A stretch of DNA of 64,000 nucleotides, taken from assembly GCA_033032175.1 (NCBI GenBank), contig CM065322.1, positions 6,324,001 through 6,388,000 on the forward strand, written 5' to 3'. The notes beneath the pieces were generated by a model. The model did not search any database, was not told the origin of the DNA, and saw only the letters and a list, made by a program, of their open reading frames with translations. Within the stretch, counting starts at the first letter, position 1. Every line of letters begins with the position of its first letter. Both the position numbers and the translations under genes were made by a program. Positions 25,301-35,032 of the stretch are shown in pieces. This stretch comes from Saturnia japonica. Its lineage: Eukaryota > Arthropoda > Insecta > Lepidoptera > Saturniidae.

Positions 25301-28300
25301 GACAAAAAGTTTTGGGATACGTTTGTGCTCTATATGAAGAGATTTTGGATAAGGGATACGTGATGGGTACGGATGATTCGAGCCATGAGAAACTTAAGAG
25401 GGGAAAATAAGGAAATGGAGACGAGCAAAAACATTTTGTGTATACTTGATCTATGTTGTTGATAGTTGAATCTAAACCGTCGCCTTTCATAACAAACAAC
25501 AACTGAATTATGAAACGATACTTTTATATTTTCCTAGTTTGTTTTTGTATAGCTAAAGTTATCATACAGGTACGTAGTTTATCTGATTTTAAGTAATAGT
25601 TTCAGAACATGATCACGTATTATTTAATGTTTTTGGATTATAATATGCAGCTGCAGATATTATAAAGTAATTAAGACTCAGTGTTAGATTTCACGGACAC
25701 GCTGTCGATCGATGAGAGTTCGAATCCTTACAATAGGCTTGGCCTGCCGCTGAAGGAAATCATCGCGATGAAGCTATAGCATGACCATTTTGTAATATCG
25801 GCATGGCTAGCTAACACCCTCAAGTTGAAAATCTGTTGCCAAGCACAATATAGTATGTTCCGGCAGCTGCACTTGATAGATTTAAATGTTTCAGTGCGAT
25901 TTGTATATCTCTTCAGATTGGAACACAGTAACGTGAGTACTGCTGATTACACTCCATAGAAAAAGCATCGGTATTTCAACAATTGAACAATGCATAGTTT
26001 CTTCAATAATCATTATGGACGTCATTCCCATCTTTCAATACGGTTGATTCACATTTACATCGTTTATGTTGAACAAAATTGACGGAAGAAATGCCAAATT
26101 AATTTTTTTAGAAAAAAATATTGTTCCTAGATTTATTTATAAACCTACCACATATAAATAATTTGAAAGGGCCTAGGGGTAAAAGCATACTAATATAAAC
26201 CCCGGAAGGATAACTGAATGAAATTTGGTGTACATGTAGGTTAGTACCCAAGTATCTAAAATACTAAGCTCTTGAAAGCCTCAGGACTCTCTAAGTCTAT
26301 TGGTTGTCGAGAAAAAATATGTATAAAATAGAAAAAAAAACTTTAATATTCACAATAAAATACAACAGATTGATGGTTATAAACCTCCATAATATCTCTT
26401 AACAAAAAAATAAAGAACAGCTCCAGATTAATAAAATCCAAGAAAAATCATTTTTTTCTTCACAATTTTTTTACCATTATACATACGTGTTTAATATAAA
26501 AATGATATTATATTTTTTTAGTATAACTACCCTACAACATATATTTTTATAGATTTTGATGTAAAACATCTATTGGAGCGCCTTGACAGCAAAATCCAAA
26601 CGTATGCCGGTGACGGCAAACGACATGACGCTCTCTCATGCCTCTACGCCGCGCCCCGCCACACCCTTGCGTATGTCCCTTATGAGACTTTATTATTTTA
26701 CTCCATATTTTTATTGGTTTTAGATTTTTATTTATTAGAAATTGGAATATCCACTAAGATGTTTCGCATCTGCTGAGCGCCCCGCGAAAATCAACTAATT
26801 TTTTTAAAGGTATTCATGGTAGAAAACATTAAATCCTATTATTCGACCATAAAAAAATTAAAAAAAATTGAGAATTTGTATGATGTGTCGATTAAGGTGT
26901 TGATTTTAAAAGTTAATAGTGTATTTTGAACGTTGTAAATTTCCAGAGACCTTAAAAAAAAGTTTTCAATTAAATGTTGTAATATTAAAAACCTTTGCAA
27001 TATTTAGTGAATAAATACTTAAATTGTTAACAATAATTATTAATATACCTACATGTTGTGCAAAATCGTGGGTAATTACCAAGTCAGATATTTTTGTGAC
27101 AAGTTTCTTAGACAGTGCGTGTTTATGTTTATTTATGGGTTTTAATTGGATTGATAAATTGTTATCGTACAACTCGATCGGTAATTATGTCAAACTATCG
27201 ACCTTTTTGACGTTGCGGACCAAATGATACAATTTATAACACTATACAAAATAACGAAATAGTTAGAACTATGAATAATTCCGTTAGAACTTCGGAATGA
27301 TTTTTTTGAATACACGTATATTTCTAATACCTAACTAATTCATAACTAAAAAATAACTAATTCGGATCGGTAACACTATCGGTTGACGGTGAAGGAAAAC
27401 ATCGTGAGAAAACTTTAACGCTCTAGAAAGGTTGTTGTATGTGGGGAAAACTGTTGATTTCTCGGTATTTCGTGGTGATTGGGACCGTACCTTCACTTTA
27501 CCCAGCAGTAAAGCACTTATAGGCTGATATTATTAGAGATTTATTATTATTATTATCTGTGAGTAAATAATTTCATGTTAAATATTAAAATTTAAAGAAA
27601 CAGAATAACAATATATTCTTCTTAGACTTTTTCCTAATTTAGCGACCAATCCTCGCTATTGAAGATCATGTAATTATCAGTTGGGTAATTATTTCGTCTA
27701 CAATGTGTTTTGTGATGATTTCGGTATTCTAATAAAATGATAGCTCCCTTATTAGAAATTTCCAGGAAGTACCTATTTGTGACATCTCTGAATTAATGGT
27801 ACATGTTATTTCTACACCACTTCGGTTGTGTACAATAACCAGGCTATATTATGACAACTGCCATCTTTGCACGCAACGCAACGCAAAGTGAATATTAAAA
27901 AAAAAAAAAGATTAAAATTCTACCAAAAATATTAAAAATTTCAAATGTAATACATGAAAGCATATAAATATAACCCAATTTTTATATTTGGTTGGCTGGT
28001 CACCAGTTGTTATCATTTCAAAAGTATTAATTATTTATTACTAGGTAAATCTACTAATGATTATTAACAAGATTGGATAAAGAAAACTCTGATAGATTCC
28101 AACAATTAGTTTTTTATAAAACGAATTAAAAAGTGCTTAAATATGTAGTGAAATCTTATGCAGTTAGTTCAAAGTAAGATACACTGTTAAAAAAATTTAT
28201 AAGATTACAAAACAATGTACGGTAATCCAAAATTATAATACCATACGCGTAATTTTCCTAGAAATGTGCAGAAACATAGAAAAAAGTGTTGTAATTTTAC

Positions 28301-30249
28301 GAAACCATTTGTTAGTTTACTATGAAAAGCTTCTCTACAAATAAAGTTTAGAATTATTACAACACGTATTTGAAATTTTGGCTAAAATATTTTGCATATT
28401 AGTTTCCAAAATATGTTTTGTAAAAAACCGATGAAATTATACAACAGGTTGAGAACATTTCTCTACTAAAATGACCACAATTGGGAATTTTTATTTATAT
28501 TTTACATTGTTTTTTACTACCTGACCCGTCCGAATATATCACACATTATACAAGGTAAACTCTTTTATAGCTGTCATGTTAGTTACACAGTTTGTTAATA
28601 CACGACACCATGTACATTTTACTTGTATATATTTGAACTAGCTGTGCCCCACGGTTTCACCCGTGTTAATTTTATATGACAAACATCGCTAACGCACCCA
28701 TGTAGGTAACTTTTTATACTTTGTATAAAACTATCGATATTTTTATGAGGAATATTTTTTTACAATGATGTTATTGCCTATGTTACTTGCTGATACTGTC
28801 GGTCCACAATAAACAAAAAATTAAATCTTTCTTCTCTATAATATTGGTATAGAAATACCACATTTTATCCATTAAAAACACATTTTGTTAAATCATATAT
28901 GGAGATAAGAATGCCATTTTCTTAATTTATTTAACGAATACATTAATTTTAAAATGATGTTTGGATAATTAACTTTGATTAGAAATTAACGAAGTTAGGG
29001 CGTTGACAGAAAAAAACACTTTTGAGAAATAATATATTATTATGATGATTTTTTACATTGTTCGGGTTTTTTTTTTTTTTTTTAAGTTTTTTTAGTAAAC
29101 AATTCTTACCTGAATGAAAAAAAAATTGATTAAAACTACTTGACTATTAACGATCAAATGATGACGAAATGATATTCCGTTAAACTCTTCACATAAAATA
29201 CGCATAAGTATTATGCATGTAAAATAAATCAGTTCTATTCATTGACCTTACACTAAAAACCTTGCATTTTGTGAGTTAGATAACAACAAACACGTTAATT
29301 TGCACATGCAAAAACTGGGACATATTTTAATATATATTGTTTACTGTATTTAAACTTCATTGTGGATATATTCACAAAAAATAGCTGCGTATGTTTTGTC
29401 CTGTATAAATTGATATTATAAATTACATGGAAGTACCACCATAGTGTTTTAAAAAAAAAATATTACTAAGTTTAAATTTAAGTAGACGCAGTATAGGTGC
29501 ATACATAATATGTATGTATGTAGGTAGTATTAAATATTCTTTACCTTCAAACTGATTTAAATCAGATTCTGAACCTCAATAAACAGTAAAAAAATATAGT
29601 AAACTATACTAGTTAAAACTAACAAAAGGTGTTCAATTGTCGTTGTCAGTGGTATTTGGGTTGGCTTCTAGTGTTAAAATGCTGGCATACATTTTTATGG
29701 TTAACGTGGTTTATTTTGTAAATGTTAGTAGGGATGAGCAATATTAGAAAAACAGCGATGTCCAATAAATATCGAAGAGGTTATAACAATAACAAGTGGC
29801 TAATCAAATGGGCGAATTTCTAGTGTTGACAGTCTTTTTTTAGGTATACTTGTTTTTCTGTTTACGAATAAATATAATTTTTCTTTTTACATTGGTCTTT
29901 TATACATATATTTATGTGACTAAGTATCAGCTAACCATGGATTACTATTATGTAATGAAAACTCATAGGGGATTATTTCTTTATGTTTATTAGAAAGGTG
30001 TTTTGCTTTAAAAAAAATGTGAAAGTAAAAACGGAAAAGAAATAAATTTATGAAATTTAATCCGTACCTTGTTGGAAATAGTTCATTTTCCTCACGTAGA
30101 CACACACAAGAGCCATGAGCTGTAGCTGCGAAAGCCTCTGTCTGGTCGACGGCGGCAACGGAAGGAGGTCTCGAAGATTTGAGATCTCTGCGTTTATCAA
30201 GTCCCGGCGCATCTTACTCGCACCTTTCGTTGATTTTGTCGGTTCAAAT
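16117..30249 (-). CDS. dys: dysfusion bHLH-PAS transcription factor, ten coding exons, 5' end missing
   Basis: The joined exons give 542 codons plus a stop, in this order: bHLH, PAS-A, linker, PAS-B, C-terminal tail. Diagnostic phrases are [18 protein letters not shown] and [20 protein letters not shown] (bHLH), [18 protein letters not shown] (PAS-A) and WYLG plus SWYHLLH (PAS-B). These match insect dysfusion, related to vertebrate NPAS4. In Drosophila, Dys dimerises with Tango (ARNT) in the nucleus and controls tracheal fusion cells and tarsal joints. Every intron is GT-AG and every phase agrees, so the model is internally consistent. The reading frame enters 30249 with the last base of a split codon, so at least one upstream exon exists. 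Introns hold Helitron, SINE and LINE copies. Confidence 0.93.
16314..17522 (-). other. dys last intron
   Basis: It holds a copy of the dispersed retroposon tail at 17223-17290 (plus strand). The segment 16860-17170 is less AT-rich and carries short ORFs on both strands, but no motif I recognise. Confidence 0.6.
17223..17290 (+). repeat. Dispersed retroposon tail copy
   Basis: AGCAAACAAGCATACAGCCC followed by GCCTGATGGTAAGCGGATA is the same family as 3165 and 51160. It lies in the last dys intron. Confidence 0.55.
17523..17674 (-). CDS. dys: dys exon: C-terminal region
   Basis: The acceptor is GTACCCAG|G and the donor TTGAAG|GTAACT. The 152 bases encode (R)[19 protein letters not shown], then [20 protein letters not shown] and EPCTSTGIE, ending with G of a Gly codon. 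The domain is not structured in any way I recognise; such tails usually carry transactivation. Confidence 0.88.
18456..18920 (-). mobile_element. Helitron-like fragment(s)
   Basis: The minus strand ends CGCAGCCACAGCTAG then T, and contains the CACGTATTTGGTCTCTAGAG stretch upstream. It is diverged, and its 5' limit is a guess. Confidence 0.4.
20692..21135 (-). pseudogene. RTE-type LINE, C-terminal end of reverse transcriptase ORF
   Basis: The 147-codon open frame carries the C-terminal pattern common to insect RTE-like endonuclease/reverse transcriptase proteins: [58 protein letters not shown] and [11 protein letters not shown]. The catalytic domains are absent, so it is a 5'-truncated insertion inside a dys intron. 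The 3' end runs into a TATGTATG-like microsatellite near 20700. It is open without stops, suggesting a fairly young fragment. Confidence 0.8.
21319..21453 (-). CDS. dys: Possible alternative 3' terminal exon of dys
   Basis: A 44-codon open stretch reads [20 protein letters not shown], continues to [18 protein letters not shown] and stops at TAG. It is the only open frame across the segment and its composition is exon-like. Possible acceptors are AAAACAAG|AG (21440) or ACAAGAG|CA (21438). Neither gives the phase left by the 21563-21865 exon (two bases carried), whereas that exon joins 17523-17674 perfectly. A strong-looking donor CCCAA|GTATGT lies beyond the stop. It may be an alternative last exon, a relic, or chance. 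Confidence 0.4.
   Translation of the reverse strand, partial: PPKQEHANWLNPVQFLANGQLEADIDPPPLCYSSDNWADQPDDE
21563..21865 (-). CDS. dys: dys exon: end of PAS-B and tyrosine-rich tail
   Basis: The acceptor is AACTACAG|C and the donor GAAAG|GTGAGT. The 303 bases start with (S)[18 protein letters not shown], the conserved post-PAS-B segment, then a Tyr/Glu-rich stretch ([19 protein letters not shown]). The last two bases, AG, join G of the next exon to make Arg. Confidence 0.92.
22529..22679 (-). CDS. dys: dys exon: PAS-B, C-terminal strands
   Basis: The acceptor is GTTACAG|TA and the donor TTAAG|GTAAGT. The 151 bases encode (I)[32 protein letters not shown] and FIVATNQIL, the beta-sheet end of PAS-B. 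It ends with AG of a Ser codon. Confidence 0.94.
23084..23190 (-). CDS. dys: dys exon: PAS-B, middle
   Basis: The acceptor is TTTCAG|C and the donor ATTAA|GTAAGG. The 107 bases encode (N)[20 protein letters not shown], then [15 protein letters not shown] and the first base of an Ile codon. PAS-B domains usually read LHPxD here; this copy has Trp in place of Pro (codon TGG). Confidence 0.94.
23320..23575 (+). mobile_element. Helitron-like element in dys intron
   Basis: It shares ACGCGCTAATATCTGGAACT, GGAGCAGTAACCAT and GTGAACCCGTGGGGCACAGC with the copy at 32440-33212. The final CTAG has become CCAG. It sits within the intron between 23190 and 23637, ending about 60 bp from the 23637-23821 exon. 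Confidence 0.5.
23637..23821 (-). CDS. dys: dys exon: PAS-A/PAS-B linker and start of PAS-B
   Basis: The acceptor is ATTTTAG|GTA and the donor GCTAA|GTAAGT. The 185 bases encode [20 protein letters not shown], then [13 protein letters not shown], and enter PAS-B with [18 protein letters not shown]. It ends with two bases of an Asn codon. It is more GC-rich than its flanks, as real exons in this window are. Confidence 0.95.
23890..24010 (+). repeat. Family S2 repeat fragment in dys intron
   Basis: CTTGTAGTACCACATTATGT then GGGAAAAATATAGAAGTGTT matches the S2 repeats at 27360, 33790 and (inverted) 47400. Confidence 0.45.
24323..24511 (-). CDS. dys: dys exon: PAS-A, second part
   Basis: The acceptor is TTTTTTAG|GAA and the donor CAAAAA|GTAAGC. 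It has 63 codons, phase 0 at both ends. [18 protein letters not shown] is the conserved PAS-A core and [20 protein letters not shown] closes the domain. A plus-strand ORF over the same bases (24352-24663) is an antisense shadow. Confidence 0.95.
24665..24790 (-). repeat. Dispersed retroposon tail copy in dys intron
   Basis: TTACAAGTGTCCACAGGCTA then TTGTTTACCAATTTAGTGTA is the reverse form of the family seen at 41905-42035. Confidence 0.5.
24937..25026 (-). CDS. dys: dys exon: PAS-A, first part
   Basis: The acceptor is TTTTCAG|GCA and the donor TCAATG|GTTTGT. It has 30 codons, phase 0 at both ends, with [20 protein letters not shown], the first strands of a PAS fold. Confidence 0.93.
25110..25183 (-). 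CDS. dys: dys exon: linker into PAS-A
   Basis: The acceptor is GTTTTAG|TG and the donor TCTAAG|GTATAC. It encodes (V)[18 protein letters not shown] then NIGFSK, 74 bases. It starts at phase 1 to match the bHLH exon and ends in phase 0. Confidence 0.92.
25690..25900 (+). mobile_element. tRNA-derived SINE, family S1
   Basis: The B-box-like GAGTTCGAATCCTTACAAT is followed by CTGAAGGAAATCATCGCGAT, CAAGTTGAAAATCTGTTGCC and GTTCCGGCAGCTGCACTTGA, in the same order as the 39600 copy. Confidence 0.7.
27360..27545 (+). repeat. Family S2 repeat
   Basis: GGTGAAGGAAAACATCGTGA, TGTATGTGGGGAAAACTG, TTGATTTCTCGG and a TAGGCTGATATTATTA end that runs into an (ATT)n tail. The same landmarks occur at 33900-34080. 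Confidence 0.55.
28638..28853 (-). mobile_element. Short non-autonomous Helitron-like element
   Basis: On the minus strand it starts TCTATACCAATATTATAGAG and ends GTGAAACCGTGGGGCACAGC-TAG followed by T. At 216 bp it belongs to the same subfamily as 9470-9730. Confidence 0.65.
30068..30249 (-). CDS. dys: dys exon: bHLH domain
   Basis: The acceptor TTTGCAG|A precedes a split codon, then [17 protein letters not shown] begins the basic region. Helix 1, a loop with [10 protein letters not shown] and helix 2 ([13 protein letters not shown]) follow. The last base, G, joins TG of the next exon to make Val, and the donor is AAG|GTACGG. The exon has 182 bases. No Met lies before the basic region here, so the start codon is upstream. 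The basic region contacts E-box-like DNA and the helices dimerise, by family knowledge. Confidence 0.95.
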
Positions 30250-30349
30250 CTGCAAATGAATTCTTTCTTAATATTTTGATTATAATGTAGTTTTATGGGT
30301 TATTCTCACAGGTTCTACAGTACACTGAACATTTGGCAATTAAATTCTA

Positions 30350-30427
30350 TAACGGGTACGATTCGCTCGTGTGCCCGATCGACAGCATTACGTAGCCCAC
30401 GCGAGCGCAACCGCGGACACAACTAGT
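30350..30427 (+). mobile_element. Helitron-like 3' end just upstream of the bHLH exon
   Basis: It ends GCAACCGCGGACACAACTAG then T at 30428. It lies about 100-180 bp outside the bHLH exon's acceptor site. Confidence 0.5.
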
Positions 30428-31004
30428 TGAGAATATATTTGCGTTAGGAATACCATCTTTTAATCTAAAGAAAAAACACCTTTAAAAAAGAATGTAATAA
30501 AGATGGAATGCAATTCAGTACCATTAAAAAAAAAAGCTATTTGTTTTAACGTAAACGGGAAACATAAGCTTTCAATCGTTAATTTTGATAAAGAACTTCC
30601 GGAGATACGGCATTGCCAGGAAAAAGCACCTTTGACAAAAAATTATAAAATAATTATGATCATTTCTAATTTTTCTTCAAAATTTTCGTATACCTGTAAT
30701 AATATTATGTTGAAATTTAACAGACTTATAGAAAAATAATTTTCTATAAAAAATATAACAGTGAAACGGCTTCTAATATGTCTCACTATACCGTATAGTT
30801 TTAAATAGAATATTTAATTACATATAATCGAATCCAGTAATTCAATAACAACAAGTAAATAAGCTGCTTTTTTTAAAAATCGGATTTAAATATAAGATCT
30901 AAAAATATTCAAGTGTCTGTAGTATGAAAAACTACTGTGAAAGTGTTCTTGGTTTTTATAAATATTAAAGTTACTCGTTTGTGCTATTTGTTACATTGTC
31001 GCCT

Positions 31005-31055
31005 TTCATTAAGCGTTCCGGGTACGATTCCCGGTATAATTAGTTCAAGAACTAT
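31005..31055 (+). repeat. tRNA-like fragment (B box)
   Basis: CGTTCCGGGTACGATTCCCG resembles a tRNA T-arm/B box. No complete cloverleaf surrounds it, so a SINE relic is likeliest. Confidence 0.35.
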
Positions 31056-31149
31056 TCTTGTTTTTTGTTCGTTAGTGTTCATTTATTGCAAATTACTGAA
31101 TAAAGAATTACAAGAGACCTTTAATCGTTACTCGGAACTTTACAGGCCG

Positions 31150-31690
31150 ATATTTTATTTTTGACTAACTGAGGCCGCGGCAGAATGCCGTCGAACGGGC
31201 ACACGCTTGTCCCCCCCCCCCCCACTCCCGTTTATTTTATAGACTTAAATGCTTATTGTGGGTGATCCTTAGAAGATAAATTATGCTCTCCCTGAAAATT
31301 TTCAGGTATTTCTAGGAAATTACAATTAGATTACAATGTACTACTACATTAATTTCAAATCTCTTTTGATTTAAAGTGCCTCAAAATCGTCGATTTTCCG
31401 GATTGATTTTTATTTGCGCGGTACCTTAATTGTTTTTTAAAAATAAAAGTTATTCCTCATAGTATCAGCTATCTGCCAATGAAAGTCCCGTCAAAATCGA
31501 TCCAATAGTTTCGAACATTACCCGGAACAAACGGAGATTGATAAAAATTAAAAAAAAATGTATTTTGTTGTAGGAATCGCAGTTACAAAAAGCTGTTATT
31601 TTGACATTCCAAACTGACATTTCAATTTTATTAATTGTATGAATGACAGTGTGTGTGTGTATCATAGAAAATGACACACTGTTTTTAACA
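31150..31690 (-). mobile_element. Helitron-like repeat, family A
   Basis: It shares GCTTATTGTGGGTG, TCAGCTATCTGCCAATGAAA and TTACCCGGAACAAAC with the other family A copies. Its terminal CTAG is mutated (CTAACTGAGG region), and a C13 run lies at 31211-31223. Confidence 0.6.
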
Positions 31691-31764
31691 AGATAGGTAG
31701 ACAGACATCTGCTAGGTTATCAATGTTTTTTTTTAAATTCTTTATTGGATTAGCAGTATGTGAC

Positions 31765-31998
31765 AAATTGGCGCAAGATGGTGACACGGTAAAGCCTAGT
31801 GGGGGAACTGGCTCTCAAGTGCATTCCTCAGAACACACCTGTAGGTGCTTGGCGACAGATTTTAAATTTGAGGGTGGTAGCTAGCCAGCCGGGCAGAAAA
31901 TACCCTATCACCATTCTATAGTTCCATCACAATGTTTTCCTTCACCGAATGCTCAGGCTCATTGTAGAGATTGCACGTCGATCGACACGGTGTCTGTC
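31765..31998 (-). mobile_element. tRNA-derived SINE, family S1, inverted
   Basis: The minus strand reads GAGCCTGAGCATTCGGTGAA, then GGAAAACATTGTGATGGAAC, GTTCTGAGGAATGCACTTGA and CCAGTTCCCC, in S1 order. It is moderately diverged. Confidence 0.65.
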
Positions 31999-32439
31999 TG
32001 TATACGCTACAACTGTGTTACAATTGCTTTAAAAAAATAAAGTAAAAATAGAAAGCCAATATTTTGCAATGCACATAAACAATGATTCGATTAGGACCTG
32101 CTACTAGGAAAAAATATAGAAATATTTCGTAGGATGTGTGGACAATGCGCGGATGCAGTGTTCCGGACAGGTGTGACTGCCGGCCTGGTCTAAGCTTCCT
32201 ATTACCATATCTCAGTCTTATTAGAATAGTTGACAAGCTGTATATATTACGATGAATCGATTTCACATTTTGATTATTAAGTTTATCGATTAATGATTAG
32301 TTGTGCAAAGAATTAGAATAATTGCGTGCTCGTATTCTAGAGGCGTCTCTTTATTACATGATTTATGAAGTCTAATAACTATCTATAATTAATATTTATA
32401 TTACATATATATTATGATATAAAGCAGAAGAGTTTTTTG

Positions 32440-33212
32440 ATTGTTTGTTTAAACACGCTAATCTCGGGAACTACCAGTCGAATTAGAAAAATTCTTAAAA
32501 TAAAGCCAGATTCACGAGGAGTAGTATAGGCTATCTAACATTAGGATACAACTTTTAGCTAGCCTTAAACATTGATTTTTGTTAAGTCGCAAGAGAAAAC
32601 GCTCCCGAACTGCTTTATCCGCGTGCGTTGGTGTGATGTTTAATGATACGTAAATACAATGTTCTACAAAAATATTGATCCTTATTATATTTTAAAACAA
32701 GTCTGCAATACGGATATGCCTATCTCTTATACATAAGGTACATTAAGGTATTTTGTGACAAAAATTTGTTGAAATTTAAAAAGTAATTTATGAGCATTAT
32801 TTTTAGTCATGGCATAGTAATCCAAGAACAAAAGATACTTCATCATAAGGACAATTTTATATAGTTAAACTTTGACTTTTATAGCATGTTATTTAGACAC
32901 AGTTTAGGAGATAATGAAAATTAAAATAATTTAATACTCGGCTCAGGTCTATGACTATAGTATTGTAGTAGTAGTGGCGCATATGAACCGTGTGACTCAT
33001 AACCCTGGAACTCTGAAATGATCGTAGCATAGAATATTTTCTGTATTTTATAGCATATTTATTGAGGAATGTTATAGGCTATTTAACTTCCCACTAAGAC
33101 TCTAAGAAGCGGAGCAGTGACCATGAAAGTCAAGACGTCCTACACAAGCACGTTGGCGGCGGGATGTTTGTCGGATAAAATTAACACTGGTGAAACCGTG
33201 GGGCAAAGCTAG
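32440..33212 (+). mobile_element. Helitron-like element(s)
   Basis: AACACGCTAATCTCGGGAAC marks the 5' part and GGTGAAACCGTGGGGCAAAG-CTAG then T marks the 3' end at 33209-33212. The middle may include other sequence. It is non-coding. Confidence 0.5.
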
Positions 33213-33789
33213 TATTTATAATAAAAATATTTATTCCTTTATAGTTAATCAAGTAGACGATTTATCTTATAATAAAGGATAAAGTAGAAAAAACGAAAAA
33301 CTGAGTAATTCAATCGTGATAGACGAATGGTTTATTTATTTATTAATATTTATTGTATACCATTAGTTACATACAATCGAACATTAGAACATTACATCGA
33401 ACATTTTATGATAAGTACAAAGGGCGGCCTTAAAGCTGAAAGCAATCTCTTCCAGGCAACCTTTGAATGGATATATTACAGAGTGTAAATGAGGTAGTAT
33501 GGGTGTAATGAGAACTGCAAAAATTAAAAAAAATAATTATATACGACATAAAAATTAAACAAATTATAAAATAAATGGATGCTATAGTTAAAAAAATATA
33601 AAATATTTAGACTATATTATTATTTATAATTATAATTTAAACAAAATAATCATATGCATAGTAATTGCGCGCGTCTTACAGAAATAGGTAGTGCATTCCA
33701 CAGCCTTGCAGCCTGAAATGCAATAGATTTACCAAGAAAATTTGTGGTACTTATGTGTTGGTACTTCCAGCAACACGGAGACGCAGACA
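33213..33789. other. AT-rich DNA, nothing certain
   Basis: A moderately complex patch at 33420-33490 and 33670-33790 resembles old retrotransposon sequence but no frame is recognisable. Confidence 0.35.
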
Positions 33790-34080
33790 TGCAGACCGGA
33801 GGGATCGGATATCAATTAGATATCTGCTGATTCAAACTCCGGGATGTACTAACAATTTTTTCGGAATTCGCGCACATTTACTAATTTCAATTGGTAACAT
33901 TATTGGATAACGGTGAATGAAAGTATCGTGAGAAAAACTGAAACTCTTGAGAAATGTTCTTGTAATACCATGGTATGTGGGAAAAGTATAGAACTATTGA
34001 TATCTCAGCGTTTGTAATCGCTAATACGGATTGTTGCCCAGCAATGGGATACATACAGGCTGGTATTATTATTATTATTC
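33790..34080 (+). repeat. Family S2 repeat with (ATT)n tail
   Basis: GGTAACATTATTGGATAACG, CATGGTATGTGGGAAAAGTA, AGAACTATTGATATCTCAGC and CAGGCTGGTATTATTATTAT end the copy. It is a retroposon-like tail shared with 27360-27545. Confidence 0.6.
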
Positions 34081-34914
34081 CATTTATATAATTTGTGTAT
34101 TTTAATTACGATGTGAAAATGGATTTTAGTAGGCTGACGCAACAACCATCGTCAAATTCTCGGCTTTCCATTGTGTTTATCATTTAACAAAATACTAACA
34201 TTTTACTGTTTTTTTAGACAAATAATTATACCTATTACGTATCTTGCATTTGAGCGATATTTACCAAATTATTAAAAAAGCTAATATTATTTATTATATA
34301 TAATTAAAATTATAATTTGGCTACGTATGAAAATATTTGTTAATCTGTTGGTTGTATACGTCCTGCAATTCCTAAATCATAATACATATTAGAATATTAT
34401 TTAAAAAGGTAATTTAATTTATCTTTGGTCCAATTAAGAAGAAGTTTAACTTTATTTTTGTTTATTAGACCAGACAAAATTTGAGTTCTGGGCACTATAT
34501 AATGGAAGAATGTATGAAACAGATAATAGTGTATTATTAGGTCAAAGGTAATTTGTAATCTATCAGCACTATATGAATAATAATAATTGTTTCTTTAAAA
34601 CTTTAATTAAACCCGCATTGTTTCATGTACACCAACTATTACCTAAAAAAATCCAAAACAAATGCTTACAATAGCTTACAAATTAATTTATATTTATTTC
34701 CTACTTAGGATGACTCGGTATGTAAATGCGACAACATATTTTCAAATTGTTTCAGTATTTTGCATACAAAGTGCTAATTTATATCATGTGCGTTGGAAGT
34801 GGGAAAACGATTGTGCAAATATATATTTTAAAAAACTTTGGTGCATCTATTACTTTTTGCATTTTTTATTTTATTTAAGTTATTTTTATTACTTTGTATA
34901 ATTAGTAAATCTTA
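34081..34914. other. AT-rich DNA, nothing recognised
   Basis: The ORF at 34662-34901 is Tyr/Phe-rich low-complexity and not supported as a gene. Confidence 0.45.
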
Positions 34915-35032
34915 TATAAAAAAAATCTCGTGTTGCGGTATTTGTGGTCGCACTCCTCCGAAACGGCTGGACCGATTTTTATGAATTTTTTTTTGTATAT
35001 TATATGTAGGTATGTGAATAGGTCGTAAAGTA
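34915..35032 (+). repeat. Older repeat split by the mariner (left half)
   Basis: TCTCGTGTTGCGGTATTTGT then CTCCTCCGAAACGGCTGGAC is a common lepidopteran repeat style. It is interrupted at the TA at 35031-35032 and resumes at 36335. Confidence 0.45.

Larger units (their letters stand above)
25184..30067 (-). other. dys intron between bHLH and PAS-A exons
   Basis: This 4.9 kb intron holds a SINE (25690-25900), an S2 repeat (27360-27545) and a short Helitron-like element (28638-28853). The rest is AT-rich with only chance ORFs. The split Val codon joins across it, so no coding exon needs to be inside. Confidence 0.7.
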
